Assembly: GCF_030052815.1 (NCBI RefSeq)
Contig: NC_079499.1
Span: 81,197,183 to 81,261,182 of the forward strand
Direction of reading: 5' to 3'
DNA length: 64,000 nt
DNA from: Hevea brasiliensis
Taxonomy: Eukaryota > Streptophyta > Magnoliopsida > Malpighiales > Euphorbiaceae
Position numbers and translations under genes: made by a program. Below the pieces are notes generated by a model. It made no database searches. It saw nothing but the letters and a program-made list of their open reading frames with translations, and was not told where the DNA came from. This document shows positions 25,823 to 38,327 of the stretch, piece after piece; the stretch's first letter is position 1; each line of letters opens with the position of its first letter.

Positions 25823-25834
25823 TGGTATCAGAGC
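25823..25834 (+). other. primer-binding site, tRNA-Met type (G1)
   Basis: TGGTATCAGAGC lies seven bases after the 5' LTR end. Confidence 0.93.
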
Positions 25835-26002
25835 ATGGTTTTGCAATAAATTTTGACTATGTATGTGAATATTTTTTTTTAAGTATAACTGCTCAAGTGT
25901 CTTTAATTGATACGTATGACATATTTACATCATGAATATGCTCTAACGGAGGTCAACCTCCTTGTATTTGATCTCAGGAAGTAGAAATTTTTAAGAAACA
26001 GA

Positions 26003-27170
26003 ATGGAAGAGGGAGATCATTCCGTGGAACAATCTGTTGAGGCTGAGGTTCAAGGGGAAGCCCCAGCACTCTAGAACGTGAGTGGGTCAGCCACTCCAGC
26101 ATCGCAGTTTCCTGCTCAGTTTGCACAGTAAATGGCTGTGTTTTTCCAACAAATGACAGGAAATGTGCCACCTTAAGCTCAAATGCAAGCACCTACAGCA
26201 CAACCACAGCCCTCGGCTCGGCAATACGAAAAATTAATGGAATTTGGGGCCACCGAGTTTAAGGGTACTATGGATCCACTGGAGGCAGAACAGTGGTTAG
26301 AAAGAATGGAAAGGGTATTTAGAAAATTATAGTGTGCCGAAGAATTAAAATTTGAATATTCAGTATCTCTATTGCAAGGGGATACATATGAATGGTGGAA
26401 GACCATCCCCCACAGTTTGTTTGAGCCACCTGTGCTGACATGGACAGACTTCCTGAGGGAATTCAGGCAAAAATGGGTTCCTGATGCTTATGTAGATATG
26501 AAATTGCAAGAAGTCTTGAGCCTGAAGCAAGGGGACAGAACAATAGCAGAGTATGAGTGGGACTTTTCAAGGCTAAGCCACTATGCTAGAAGCTTAGTCT
26601 CCACCCCCAGAGATAGTTGTAAGAGGTTTGAGGCTGGGTTGAGGCCTAGCTTAAGAATGCAAGTTGTGGGATTCAAACACCAGAATTTTTCTGAGCTGAT
26701 TTCACAAGCCTAGAACTGGAAAGGATAGAATCAAAAGGGCAGTGAAAAAGGGCACTCAAGAGAAAGAAAAGACTGAAAAGGCTACTGGTCAAGCACCTGA
26801 AAGTGGTTCAGGGAAAAGAAAACAGTTTGGAGGTTCTAGCTCTCATAGATCTGGCAGAGGTAGATTCTCTGGCCAAAAACCACCCCGGTCTGGTCAGCAG
26901 ACCCAGCAAGCACCTCGAGGAGCTCTATCAGTATGGCAGTGTGAAACTTGTGGTAGAACACACGGTGGGGTTTGTTTCAAGGCCACAAGTGCATGTTTTA
27001 ACTGTGAAGCGAGTGGACATTTAGCTAAGGATAGTACTAGTCCCCGCCGATCTGGACCTTCTGCTACATCTGAGGGATCAGCCCAAGTCTTTACACCTAG
27101 AGGGTCACAGCTAGCTGGTAGAGGTAGAGGCAGAGGTAGGGGTCCTAGTAACACTCATGGAAGTCAAAGT
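26003..27170 (+). pseudogene. G1 gag, with stops, a frameshift and a lost zinc ligand
   Basis: The frame from ATG 26003 runs through a Gln/Pro-rich N-terminus into a Retrotrans_gag capsid domain (GDTYEWWKTIPHS, FLREFRQKWVPDAYVDMKL, FSRLSHYARSLV). Four TAG/TAA stops lie near 26072, 26129, 26173 and 26330, another is at 26711-26713, and a frameshift follows. The basic tail continues in a second frame from 26742. Its zinc knuckle reads CFNCEASGHLAKDS, with Ser where the fourth ligand Cys belongs. Gag would build the particle and bind RNA. The region ends abruptly at 27170, where a solo LTR is inserted. Nearly every stop is explained by CAG/CAA turning into TAG/TAA. Confidence 0.88.
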
Positions 27171-30058
27171 TGTAACACCCTCACTGTAACAATTCTGCAT
27201 ATTCTACTGTTCCTGTGACCGGTGACAGTCCGGACAGCTAGAACATCTGGAAAAATAATTAGACTAAAGTGAGGAACCATAAATAACTCAAATATTGATA
27301 AGAAAAATTTAGTAAAAATTTTAGAAATAAAATACAACTAAGTTAAATGAGCCGGTGCCCTAGCGATGGATAACCCAGCGGAAAGTTGCGGTTTTCGCAA
27401 CTAGGAGCCCTAGACCTGGGGAAAAATTCATAAAATAATTTTTGGGACTCCAGAGAAGAGTCATTGAGGTTCCTATGGCATTAGAATGCCAAGAAAATAT
27501 TTAGAAAAATTTTTCAATCGGTACAGACAATTTTGACCCGTTAAGCCAAACGGAGGGCATTTTGGTCATTTCGCCTTCAGAGGTGATTTTTGGCCGACTT
27601 GTCCAGTTGAGTAAATAATTAATATGACATAAAATATGAATAAACATTACTAAAAATTGAATTGAAAATGAGTAGAGAAAAGAAGAAAAGAAAATGAAGG
27701 AAAATGCTTAATTATGACATATGATGATGTCATTTAAAAGCCCCCTCCAATCACCATTTGACAAACCAATAAAAAGAGATAAAAATGACTTAAAATGAGA
27801 TAAAAAAAACAAAGGAAACCAGCAGTTTCCTTCTTCATACGGGCTGGAATAAGAAAGAAAGAGAAAGAAAAAAAGAAAGAGACCTCCATTGAAGCTCTTA
27901 TCTCAAGCTTGATTCCCTTCACTCCCCACCATAAAATCCCTTCTTCTCTTCATTAAAACTTGTCCACTCATCTTGGGAAAGTGTTTGGCAGCCTAGAAAA
28001 GGAAAGAAAAAGAAGTTTGAGTTTGGGAAAATCTGCCCTACAAGAGGTTAGTGCACATATATACCTTAAACCCTTTATTTCTATGTTAGAAACTTGAAAT
28101 AGGTAAGAATTTGTGAATTAAATGAATCAAATATATGTGTATGTCCACCATGAATTTCAGCAGCCCTAAGGAAGGAACAATGATGGAGTGTTTTTTATGG
28201 TTTTAATGGACTTAAAATGAATTAGAGATTATGTTTAAGGTGTATGTACACATATAGAATGAATGAAAGTGCTTAACTAGGTGTATGAGTGAATTGAAAG
28301 GGAAAATTAGGGTTTTGGGAGTGAAAAATTTGACTTGCCTTATGAAATTGTTAAAGAACATTCTAATGGTCAATTAGTGACCATTTGAGGAAATTTGACC
28401 ATAATTTGGACTGAAATATAGCATGGAAAAGTGAATGAGTATGCTGCCTAGTGTGTGCAGCAGGATGGCTGTGATTCCAGCCCACTTAGACAGCCATAAC
28501 TTTGGCTGTGTAGGTCCAATTAGTGTTTGGACAATTGGACATGAAACTAGACTTATAATGGCACATTTTTGCTGAAGAAACCATGCCCAAAAGACCAAAG
28601 CAAGAGGACCAAAAATTGGCCCCAATCCGAGTACCCTGCAAGCCAATTCTGCAGAATGACCAAATGAATAGTAACTGTTCATTTGGCCATAACTCACTGT
28701 AGATATGGTCAATTGACCTGAAACTTTTACAGCAACAAGTTAAGACATAGAAAAACAACTTTCATGAAGAAACCTACCCCAAATTATGAGCAGAACCTAA
28801 CCCAAATGGCAGTCACAGTCACTGTTCATGATACTGTAGATTTGGTAAATTCTGCAGATTTGCAATCCGGCCAGCTGTGGTTTTTGGACCATATCTGGAG
28901 CTACAAAACTCCAAATGGAGTGATTCAAAAAAAGAAATTCAACTAGACAAAATAAGGAACAACTTTCATGTTTACCATTTCCTCAAATTTCCCACTGCAA
29001 CAGGGCCCAATGGAACAATAAAGTTGGGTCACAAAAACTGAAAATTCTGCTCTCTTGTGTTAAGCTTAGAAATGGTAATGGTAATCAATTCCAACAAGTT
29101 TTAAATGTAAAATGTGGTGCATTGGGAGTGTTAAAACCAATGTACCTATTTTCTATCCAAAAGTCAACATTTTTGTTGACCAATGAGGTGAATAGTGACA
29201 CCAAACTTGAAATTCAAAGTTTAAAATTTAGAAATGCATCTAGGGGACTTTAAATTGCAATTGGCAATTAATACTAGCAAATATAAAACTCAAAATATGG
29301 GATCTTGGTGTAATTAGAATTAATATATCCATTAAGTATAAAAAAAGTCAACATTTTGGTTGACTAGTAAGGTGAATAGTAATCAAAATGATTAGTAAAT
29401 TAAGATGAAGACCTAGAACCAATTCTAAGCTTAAATGCTTAGAATTGTATGACAAATGTGGACTATGCATCCTAGTCAAATTTGTTAAAAAGAAATTAAG
29501 GCTATAAATTTGAAATCCATGAAATATTCATGGATTACTTGAAACATGAAAAATAAGTCACCTAATTGATGTGAATAGATAGTTAGGGCTTATATGCCCA
29601 TCACAAATGGAATTCATAAAATATTAATAACTCAACTTGAAATATAAAATTTGCAATTACATAAGTAGATTCTTGAATGTATAAATGAGAAAAGGAAAAA
29701 TGTTTTGAATACAATGGTACATGTGAACCATTGTTTAGAATTGTGATTAATATGAATAACATAAAGAATGAATAAATGAACCATATTAATGTATGAATGA
29801 GACATTAGTTCTCATTATTGTAGAAAGGAGAAGTATTTTGAGTACAATGGTATAAAAAGGATAATTGATGTGAATTGTGATCATATAAATGATCAAATGA
29901 ATGTATGAATTATAATTGAAATTTATTATGAAATAATGAAGTCATAAAACACAATATATTAATGTTTAATGATATTATGTGCCCTTGTATTGCCTAGACA
30001 TGTGTGTCAGATTGGATAGTTTGGCATGCCAATAGGGTATTGTTTTAGCAGTACTGCG

Positions 30059-30184
30059 AAAGGCTTTATGCCTGTATTCATGGCTTTATGCCCGTATTCA
30101 TGGCTTTATGCCCGTATTCATGGCTTTATGCCAACATTCATGGCTTTTATGCCCCATTATGTGTTATCATGGCTTTTTAGCCAT
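30059..30184. repeat. 21-bp tandem repeat cluster in solo LTR
   Basis: Four to five units of gtattcatggctttatgccc are followed by atggctttttagccat. This is more units than the sister LTRs at 7608 and 61619. Confidence 0.8.
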
Positions 30185-30720
30185 ACTGACTGCATACGTG
30201 GTTGACGTTCTGCGTCCCATGGTATGACGGCCCGAGGCACCGCGGTGTCCAGAGCCAACTACCCGTTATCCAGTTTAGTCAGCCTGTCGTAGGTTACTTG
30301 GGCAGTGTAATTTATTAAAATAAATTAAGACTATTTGTAATTAAAAATATTAGAAATCAAATAAATGAGTTAATAAGACTTCAAAAGAATTAGTTACAAT
30401 TATGAAATGATCCAAACCACATAAAAATTGTTAAGTAAAATGATAAAAGAGTTGCAAAAATAGGTATAACTTAACTAAATATTTTAAATGTACCTTCTAT
30501 TGCCATATAAATATAAACTGAGTATTTTTATTAATTCTGTATGTTGTACATTATCCCTGTGAATTTCGGAATTAAACGCTTTCAAAGCGAAACAAATGAG
30601 AACAAAAGATAATTAATATTAAACACATTGTATTAAATTAAATTGATTCTTAAATATTCAAATTATGCTTCGTTCTTTCTTTATTTGTATATTTTATTTT
30701 CTTGTTCTATTATTGCACCA

Positions 30721-30762
30721 CTAAGCAGCAATGCTTAGCGCGATGGATTTGTTTCCTCGCGC
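30721..30762 (+). promoter_or_regulatory. paired stem-loops in LTR (solo LTR in G1)
   Basis: CTAAGC pairs with GCTTAG around a 6-base loop. GCGCGA then pairs with TCGCGC. Both stems are perfect. Confidence 0.65.
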
Positions 30763-31410
30763 AGGTACTTTGACTAAGATTTTTGGAGTCCAGATCTGCA
30801 GAAGTGGCTGGAGTATTCAAGGTTGTCACCTCCTCAGCAATGCATGTAGATAGGGCCCATATAGATCATATTTTGTATTTAGTATAAAATGCTAGATATT
30901 GTATTATAATGTAGATTATGAGCAGGTAATTAATAGAAATGTAATGTAATTTAATAAATTAGCTTTTTCATATGTAATTAATTTATATATCATGTAAATT
31001 ATGAAATTATGTAAATTAAAGAAATTTGAAAATTTTACTTATGTGATTTGAGCATGAATGAGATTGTATGGATTCGAAGACAGATTTGAAATATATAGAT
31101 AATGCATGGAAATGAATATGAAATTGAGATATATGAATGAGATGTGAATTATGAGATGGTTATGAAAATAATTGATGAGATTTTATTTGTAAAATATTAT
31201 TGAAACTTTCAAACAGGTAAAAAGTAAAATACGTCAACTGGTAATAAAATAGGGGAAACTCTGCTGGTTTCTCCATTGAAAAATTTATTAATATTAAAAT
31301 ATATCGAGATCAAAATATGAAAGGAATAAAGTAAGATAAGATAGGGTGCTCCGGCACCGAATGTAGCACACTTTGCTCGGCTACACTGTAGTCGGGTGAG
31401 GGGTGTTACA

Positions 31411-34400
31411 AAAGTACTGTTAACTAGCCAGTACCCAGTAGCGCACCAATCAGAGTGTATACAATGCGTCAGAGGGAGGAGGCTGAAACATTGGACATAG
31501 TAGCTGGTATTTTCTCCATCCTTGACCAAGATGTATGTGTTATTTGATCCCGGCTCCACACATTCGTATATTAGTGCTAGTGTGATGTGTTCTACTGCTA
31601 TTCAGTGTGTACTAATGGACTATGATGTGCTAGTAACTAGTCCATTATGCCAGGAGGTCAGGGTAAATAGACTATATAAGGATTGTCCTCTGGTGATCCA
31701 AGGACACACTTTTCTGTCTAATTTGATTGAAATGCCCTTCAGAGATTATGATATTATCTTGTGCATGGATTGATTAGCCAGGCATCATGCCATGATTGAC
31801 TGTAGACTGAAGACAGTCACTTTTAGTCTCCCTCAGTATGGTGATGTAGTAATACATAGGGAGAGGCAGTTATTACCGTCAAACATCATTTCAGCTACAC
31901 TGACTAGAAAAATGATTAGGAAGGTGTGTGAGGCGTATTTGGCACATGTGATAGACACCCAAGTGGGTAGTCCAGCATTGAGGGACATCCCTACAGTATG
32001 TGACTTTCTGGATGTGTTTCCTGATGAATTGCTAGGATTACCTCCAGAAAGAGAAGTGCAGTTTGAAATTGATGTTATGCCTGGTGTGGACCTAATCTCC
32101 ATAACACCATATAGAATGGCACCTGCAGAATTAAAAGAGTTGAAAGTGCAGTTGCAAGAACTGCTTGACAAGGGCTTCATCTGCCCTAGTGTGTCACCTT
32201 GGGGAGCGCCAGTGTTATTTGTAAAGAAGAAGGATGGCACTCTCCGGTTATGCATTGACTATCGGCAATTGAATAAGGTGACAATAAAGAACAGATACCC
32301 ATTGCCCCCCATTGATGACTTGTTTGATAAGTTGAGGGGTGCAGCTGTATTCTCCAAAATTGACCTGAGATCAGGTTATTATCAGCTGAAAGTACAAGAG
32401 CAGAGTATTTCTAAAACTGCCTTTAGAACCCGCTATGGCCATTATGAGTTCTTGGTCATGCCATTCGAGTTAACTAATGCTCTAGCTGCTTTTATGGATC
32501 TGATGAACAATATCTTCAGACCATACCTTGACCATTTTGTAGTTGTGTTTATTGATGATATACTGATCTATTCGAGGAGTGCAGAAGAGCATGATAGACA
32601 TCTGCAGATTGTACTGCAAACTTTGAGGGATAAACAGCTATACGCCAAATTGTCAAAGTGTGAATTTTGGCTGAAGGAGATATCTTTTTTGGGACACATA
32701 GTATCAGTAGAAGGCATTAAGGTAGGTCCTAGCAAGATAGAAGCTATCCTTAATTAGAAGCCACCCAGAAATATCACAGAGATTCATAGTTTTCTGGAGT
32801 TAGCTAGATACTACCGCCGATTTGTGAAAGGATTCTCCATGTTGGCATCTCCATTGACCAAGCTACTTAGGAAAGATGTGAAATTTCAGTAGACAAATAA
32901 ATGCCAATAGAGTTTTGATGAATTGAAGAGGTGTTTGACTGAGGCTCCAGTCCTCACTTTACCTACCCCAGGTAAAGAATATACAGTTTACAATGATGCT
33001 TCTCATAATGGGTTAGGCTGTGTATTGATGTAAGATCGAAATGTCATTGCCTATGCATCACGCCAGCTGAAACCGCATGAGAGGAATTATCCAACACATG
33101 ATTTGGAGCTTGCAGTTATAGTGTTTGCTCTTAAGATCTGGAGACACTATTTGTATGGGGAGAAATGCTACATCTACACAGATCATAAGAGTTTGAAGTA
33201 TTTGGGCACCTAGAAGAAGTTGAATTTGAGACAGAGAAGATGGTTAAAGCTAATAAAAGACTATAATTGTCTAATAGAATATCAGCCAGGAAAAGCTAAT
33301 GTTGTGGCTGATGCCTTAAGTCGCAAGACTATGGCAAGTCTATGGGTTACTCCTTTGTCTTTGGTACATGAGTTGAGATTATTACATGCCAGCTTAGAGA
33401 TTGATGATGAGGGGTAGACAGCAGTTGCATGGCATGTACAGCCATTATTGAGTGATCAAATCAGAATGGCTGCTCAGAATGATCAGAAGTATCAAAAGCT
33501 GTTGAAAGAAGTCCGGCAGGGCAAGAAACCAGAATTCTCCATAAGAGATGACGATCTATTGCTACACCAGGGAAGAATGTGTGTTCCTAATGATGTTGAT
33601 TTGAGGCAGATTATTTTGAAGGAAGCACATGAGTCTCCTTTTGCCATGCACCCTAGTGGTACAAAAATGTATAAAGGGCTAAAGGAGCATTACTGGTGGA
33701 TGGGTATGAAAAGAGATGTGGCCGAATTTATTTTCAAATGCCTAACTTGTCAATAAGTGAAGGCAGAGCACCAAGTACCTGCTAGGTTATTACATCCACT
33801 ATCAGTACCAAAATGGAAATGAGAGAGAATAACAATAGATTTTGTGATGGGACTTTCGAGAACACAGAAGAGTCATGATGCAGTATGGGTCATTGTTGAC
33901 AGACTGACCAAATATGCTCATTTTCTGCCAGTTTGGATGGACTACAGTTTAGAAAGATTGGCCAAGTTGTACATTGATGAGATTGTGAGACTACATGGAG
34001 TGCCAGTATCCATTGTATCAGACAGAGATCCTAGGTTCACTTCTAGATTCTAGGGTAGTCTTCAGAGAGCCCTAGGAACTAGATTGAACTTCAGCACGGC
34101 ATTCCACCCATAGACAGATGGCCAATCTGAGAGGGTAATTCAGATCTTGGAGGACATGCTACGAGCTTGTGTGATTGAGTTTGAGGGCAGTTGGGACATA
34201 CACTTGCCTTTGATTGAGTTTGCTTACAACAACAGCTACCAATCAACCATTGGGATACCTCCATATGAAGCTTTGTATGGTAGAAAATGTAGAACTCCCT
34301 TGTGTTAGGATGAGATAGGTGAAAGAAAGATGATTGGGCCAAAAATTATTCAGCAGACTGAGGAGAAGATCAGGATGATTAGAGATTGACTCAAGGCTGC

Positions 34401-34878
34401 ATCAGACCGTCAGAAGTCCTATATTGATTTGAAAAGAAGGGATATTGAATACACAGTGGGAGAGAAAGTATTCGTCAAGGTTTCCCCTTGGAAGAAAATT
34501 ATGAGATTCGGCAGAAATGGGAAACTGAGTCCTTGTTTCATTGGGCCATATGAGGTTCTGAAAAGAGTGGGTCCTTTGGCATATCAGTTGACACTACCTC
34601 CAGAGTTAGAGAAGATACATAATGTCTTCCATGTGTCCATGTTGAGGAGGTATCGATCAGACCCATCTAATGTACTACCAGTAGAAGAAATTGAAATGAA
34701 TCCAGACCTCACATATGAAAAAGAACCCATAGAGATTCTGGCTTATGAGGTAAAACAGCTACGGAACAAGTAGATACTATTAGTGAAAGTGTTGTGGAAC
34801 CATCGTTCGAGCCAAGAAGCTACTTGGGAACGAGATGAGGATATGAGGAGACAGCACCCACAACTGTTCAGAAATTGA
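31411..34878 (+). pseudogene. G1 pol: protease, RT, RNase H, integrase, chromodomain-like tail
   Basis: One frame from about 31522 to the TGA at 34876-34878. Protease: [47 protein letters not shown] (Asp) and FIDDILIYS (catalytic DD). RNase [11 protein letters not shown]. Integrase: a zinc-binding H/H/C/C segment near 33620-33756, then [15 protein letters not shown] and [14 protein letters not shown] for the D, D and E residues. The tail LVKVLWNHRSSQEATWE resembles a chromodomain. Internal stops begin at 31771, 32755, 32890, 32908, 33031, 33211, 33415, 33754, 33820, 34051, 34111, 34306, 34387 and 34771. All look like Trp, Gln or Arg codons changed by one transition. A 2-base loss near 31535 shifts the frame just before protease. 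Confidence 0.93.
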
Positions 34879-34887
34879 TACCAGGTA

Positions 34888-34924
34888 AAATTTCGAGACG
34901 AAATTTATTTTAAGGGGGGGGAGA
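34888..34924 (+). other. palindrome and polypurine tract before the G1 3' LTR
   Basis: AAATTTCG-AGA-CGAAATTT (34888-34906) is followed by the purine run aaggggggggaga (34912-34924), two bases from the LTR. The run would prime plus-strand DNA synthesis. The palindrome recurs upstream of the tract in the other chromoviruses here. Confidence 0.88.
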
Positions 34925-34926
34925 AT

Positions 34927-37900
34927 TGTAACACCCCTATTTATATAGCCTGGTATATTTCACTATTCCGGTGACCAGTGTCGGTCCGAACAATTAAGAG
35001 GATTAGAACCACATTTAAGATAACTAGTTAAGCCCTAAACACAAATAATTAGTAATTGCCAATTAGTTAAGTATAAATAAGAAAAACAGAACATAAGAAG
35101 TTAAACGAGCTGAGAGTTACAGCGATGGGTGACCTTCTCGGAAAGGACTACAAAGTCGATTTAAACTCAAATTTCGAACTGTAAAATGTGACACTGCGGT
35201 CCTTAGGACTATTACGAACACAGTGAAAAAGAGAAAATCATGAAAAAGAATTATTAAGCCAATCAAATAATTAGGTCAGGAATCCGAAAGAAATATTGAA
35301 TTATTTACAAATCAAGTAGAACCAGCAAGGGGCAATTTGGTCAATTGATCCCGATAACTGATTCCTGACTTAACTGTCAAATAAAATTGAAGAAAAGAAA
35401 ATTTCAGAATCTCGAATTAAATTAAAGAACTAATGGAAAAATAAATGAAAAAAAAAAAAGAAAAAGGAAAAGTGGAAATTGGTGACATCATGCATGACAT
35501 CATGCATGATGTAATAAACACTAATTAAAAAAGAAATAAAATTAGATAATTGTGGTCTTCCATAAGGGATTAATTTATAAAAGAAAAAAAAATTGCAAAA
35601 GTCTTCATCTCTTCCACTTTGCTGTCTCTCTCTCCCTCTCCCTCACCAAACTCCATGGAAGCTCATTTTGAGCTTGATCAAACCCTAAATCCCACTATAG
35701 AAATTTAAACTTCCATCATTATATCTTGAATTCAAGCTTTGATAGAGAACTTGACAACAAAAAGAAGAAGAAAGGAAGAAGTTTGAAGAGGTGAAAATTC
35801 AAAGTGAGGTTAGTAAGCTAAACTTTTAATTTCTAGTTAAATGCATGCTTAGTTACTTAAAGTAACTTAGAAATTAAAGAAATGAAATAAAAACAATTGT
35901 GAGGAACCAAACCTTAATTTCGGCCAGCTAGAGTTTTGATGTGTGTATGCATGAATTTGATTGAATTCAAAGTGTAGGTAAGTTAGTATGAGTATGGAAG
36001 TGATGTTGGTGTGCATTGTAGTAGTTGAATGTAACAAATTGGGAATTAGGGTTTGGCACCTAGGGTTTGGAAGACAAATTGGAAAAGTGGTCAAATGGTG
36101 TGTTTGACCTTGTTTGAGGTGAGAGATGGTCATTTGTGACCAATTGGTGTATGTTGGAAGTGTTAGAACCAAATGGAAATTCGGATTGGTTATGGGCAGT
36201 ATGTAGGCAGTATGACCAAGGTCCCTTTCAGGGACCAAAACTAAAAATTTACAAGCCTAATTGGTATGAGGCCAATTGGGAATGAAACTAGACACAAAAT
36301 GACACATTTTTCATTTAGGAATCATGCCCAAAAAGTGACCAAAACCTAGTGAACAAATTGACCAAATCCGAACTTAGGCAATCTGACCTGTACAAAAATG
36401 ACCAAATGAACAGTATTTGTTCATTTGGCCATAACTTGGGCTAGGCAGGTCTAAATGACCTCAAATATTACCAGTAGAAAGTTGAGATATAGAACTAAAA
36501 CTTTTATGAAGAACATAAACCCAAATTATACACTTAACCAAGTCATTTAGCCACTAAAAATTGGTGATTTAAAACTGCCAGAACCTAGAAATTTGCCCAG
36601 AAATCTGGTTAAGTCTAATCTGGCAGCCATAATTCAAATTGCTATAACTTGAGCTACAAAAATCCAAATGGAGTGATTCAAAAAGGAGAATAAAGTTAAG
36701 ACATTAAGGAACAATTTCTATGAAGAAAACTTAGCCAAATTTTGACAGCAACATAACCAATGGAACAGTAAAAAACAGGACACCAAAACTGAAAATTTGT
36801 AATTTTGCTTAAAAGACCTAAGTTTTGAAAAAACAACCAAAACCAATAAAATTGGTGACCAAAATGTGGCATGTGAGTATAGTTGGAGTTTCCATACATT
36901 TTAAGTATAAGAAAGTCAATATTTTGACTTGAATAGTACCATGAATAGTAACCACAACATGAAAATTTGCAAGAATGTAAGTTTAAGGATATTAGGATTA
37001 ATTATTGAAATTATTGTGAGGCAAGGATGCTAAGACACTATGAATTTTTTGTTTCAGCTGAAAAGGACCCGAAAGGTCTAAGAGACTGAGTCAAGACCTA
37101 GAGGCGACTCACGTCAGGTTTGTGCATAATAAACATTATTTGAGCATTTTGTCATTGAAAATTTGATTTAGTATGATTTATGAAAATTTGGTGTTAATCA
37201 TGAATTGTGTTGCCACTTTATGAACGAAACTATGACTTTGGAAATTTATTGGATTTCTCATGAATTATTTGAATAAAATGTTTGAAATTGATTTCTGATT
37301 CACACTTAGCATGACAGTGCCTTATTATTCCTCATCCATTTATGGGGTGAGATCGATTATATTCCTCCCTCTCTGGTTTACCAGTTGAGGTTGTAGATCG
37401 AATGAGTACTCATTAGCTAGCTAGCCACCTCCCTCATTGATTTCGATTAGTAGGGTTGTAGATCGCTTTGTCGTGGTGTACAACACAGCATTGATCGAAA
37501 ATTTTGTGTCATGGCTTAAGTTGTGTATGAATTGACAACACTATGTTTATTAAATTATTTGACCAAAATTGTGCTATAATGAGTTTTGATGATTTGTGTA
37601 ATATTTAAATTGTGATTAATCAATGAATGTTTTATGTACTGCATTTCAAATTTTTATTGTGCACCACTGAGTATTTTTATACTCAGCGATAGCTTATTTT
37701 GCTGTCGCAGATAGGAGCAAGGAAAAAGAAGCAGAGTGAGCCGCTGAACTGAAAAAGCTTTCGCTGATTTTGTACGGGTATTATTTTATACCAATGTAAT
37801 TTAGTTTGATTTAAATAAATATTGTTCTTATGTATTAATGTAAAATTGAGCAGTTGTATTTATAAATTGTAATAATATTATTTTTAGATTTTATGTCTGT

Positions 37901-38309
37901 AAAATTAAACTTGTGAATGCAATGTTGATGGAATTATTTTGAAATGGTTTGATTTGAGAATTTTGAGTTGAATTAAGATTATTTGGAGGTTGGGAGTTGT
38001 GGAAAAATTTATTGGAAGTGTTTTTTTCATGTATTTGAAGAACTATTTTCTCAAAATATAGACGACACTCTACCGAAATTTTTATAAAATTTGAGGAAAA
38101 ATAAAAATAGACAAAAATTTTTACTAATTTTGAAACTTCAATTAAATGTTTTTAATTTGTACCAAAATGCTCATCACTTCCAAAATGTAAGAAAATGGTT
38201 TCAAAATCCCTTATAGTATATTTAATGGGTTACCGGTAGGCGAAGTACGGTAATTCATTATATGTACTACGGGATCATGTTACATCTTACGGAGGGGTAG
38301 GGTGTGACA
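34927..38309 (+). repeat. 3' LTR of G1
   Basis: It is colinear with 22433-25815. It contains the palindrome (36402-36428), the inverted TTGAC pair (36913-36930), the stem-loop pair (37667-37708, both stems well paired) and TATAAAA (38083-38089). It ends GGTGTGACA, then target duplication aaact. Confidence 0.95.
37667..37708 (+). promoter_or_regulatory. paired stem-loops in LTR (G1 3' copy)
   Basis: CTGAGTAT pairs with ATACTCAG around a short T loop. CGATAGC then pairs with GCTGTCG, allowing one mismatch or wobble. Confidence 0.65.
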
Positions 38310-38327
38310 AAACTATAACTTAGTTTC

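Larger units (their letters stand above)
27171..31410 (+). mobile_element. solo LTR of chromovirus family A, nested in G1
   Basis: A single 4240-bp LTR starting tgtaacaccctc and ending gaggggtgttaca, flanked by the 5-bp duplication aaagt (27166-27170 and 31411-31415). There is no primer-binding site or interior, so the rest was lost by LTR-LTR recombination. Internal landmarks are the palindrome (28660-28686), two inverted TTGAC pairs (29162-29180, 29346-29365), the 21-bp repeat cluster (30059-30184) and a stem-loop pair (30721-30762). It splits G1 between gag and protease. Confidence 0.95.
22433..38309 (+). mobile_element. chromovirus G1 (Tekay/Del-type Ty3/gypsy), complete, defective
   Basis: Both LTRs are present and equal in length (3383 bp). 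A 5-bp target duplication aaact flanks the element at 22428-22432 and 38310-38314. Between them lie a tRNA-Met PBS, gag, pol in the order protease, RT, RNase H, integrase, chromodomain-like tail, and a polypurine tract. A solo LTR of another chromovirus family (27171-31410) is nested between gag and protease. The LTRs differ by roughly 7% in the blocks I compared, mostly transitions. All pol domains lie in one frame, interrupted by 14 stops. The element cannot code for its own movement now. Confidence 0.95.

Noticed and set aside
28374..28758. Minus-strand frames of 90-112 codons in the solo LTR, with similar ones at 47016-47258 and 60317-60692
   Set aside because: Similarity between the three follows from LTR homology. 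Frames break at different places and show no protein-like conservation.
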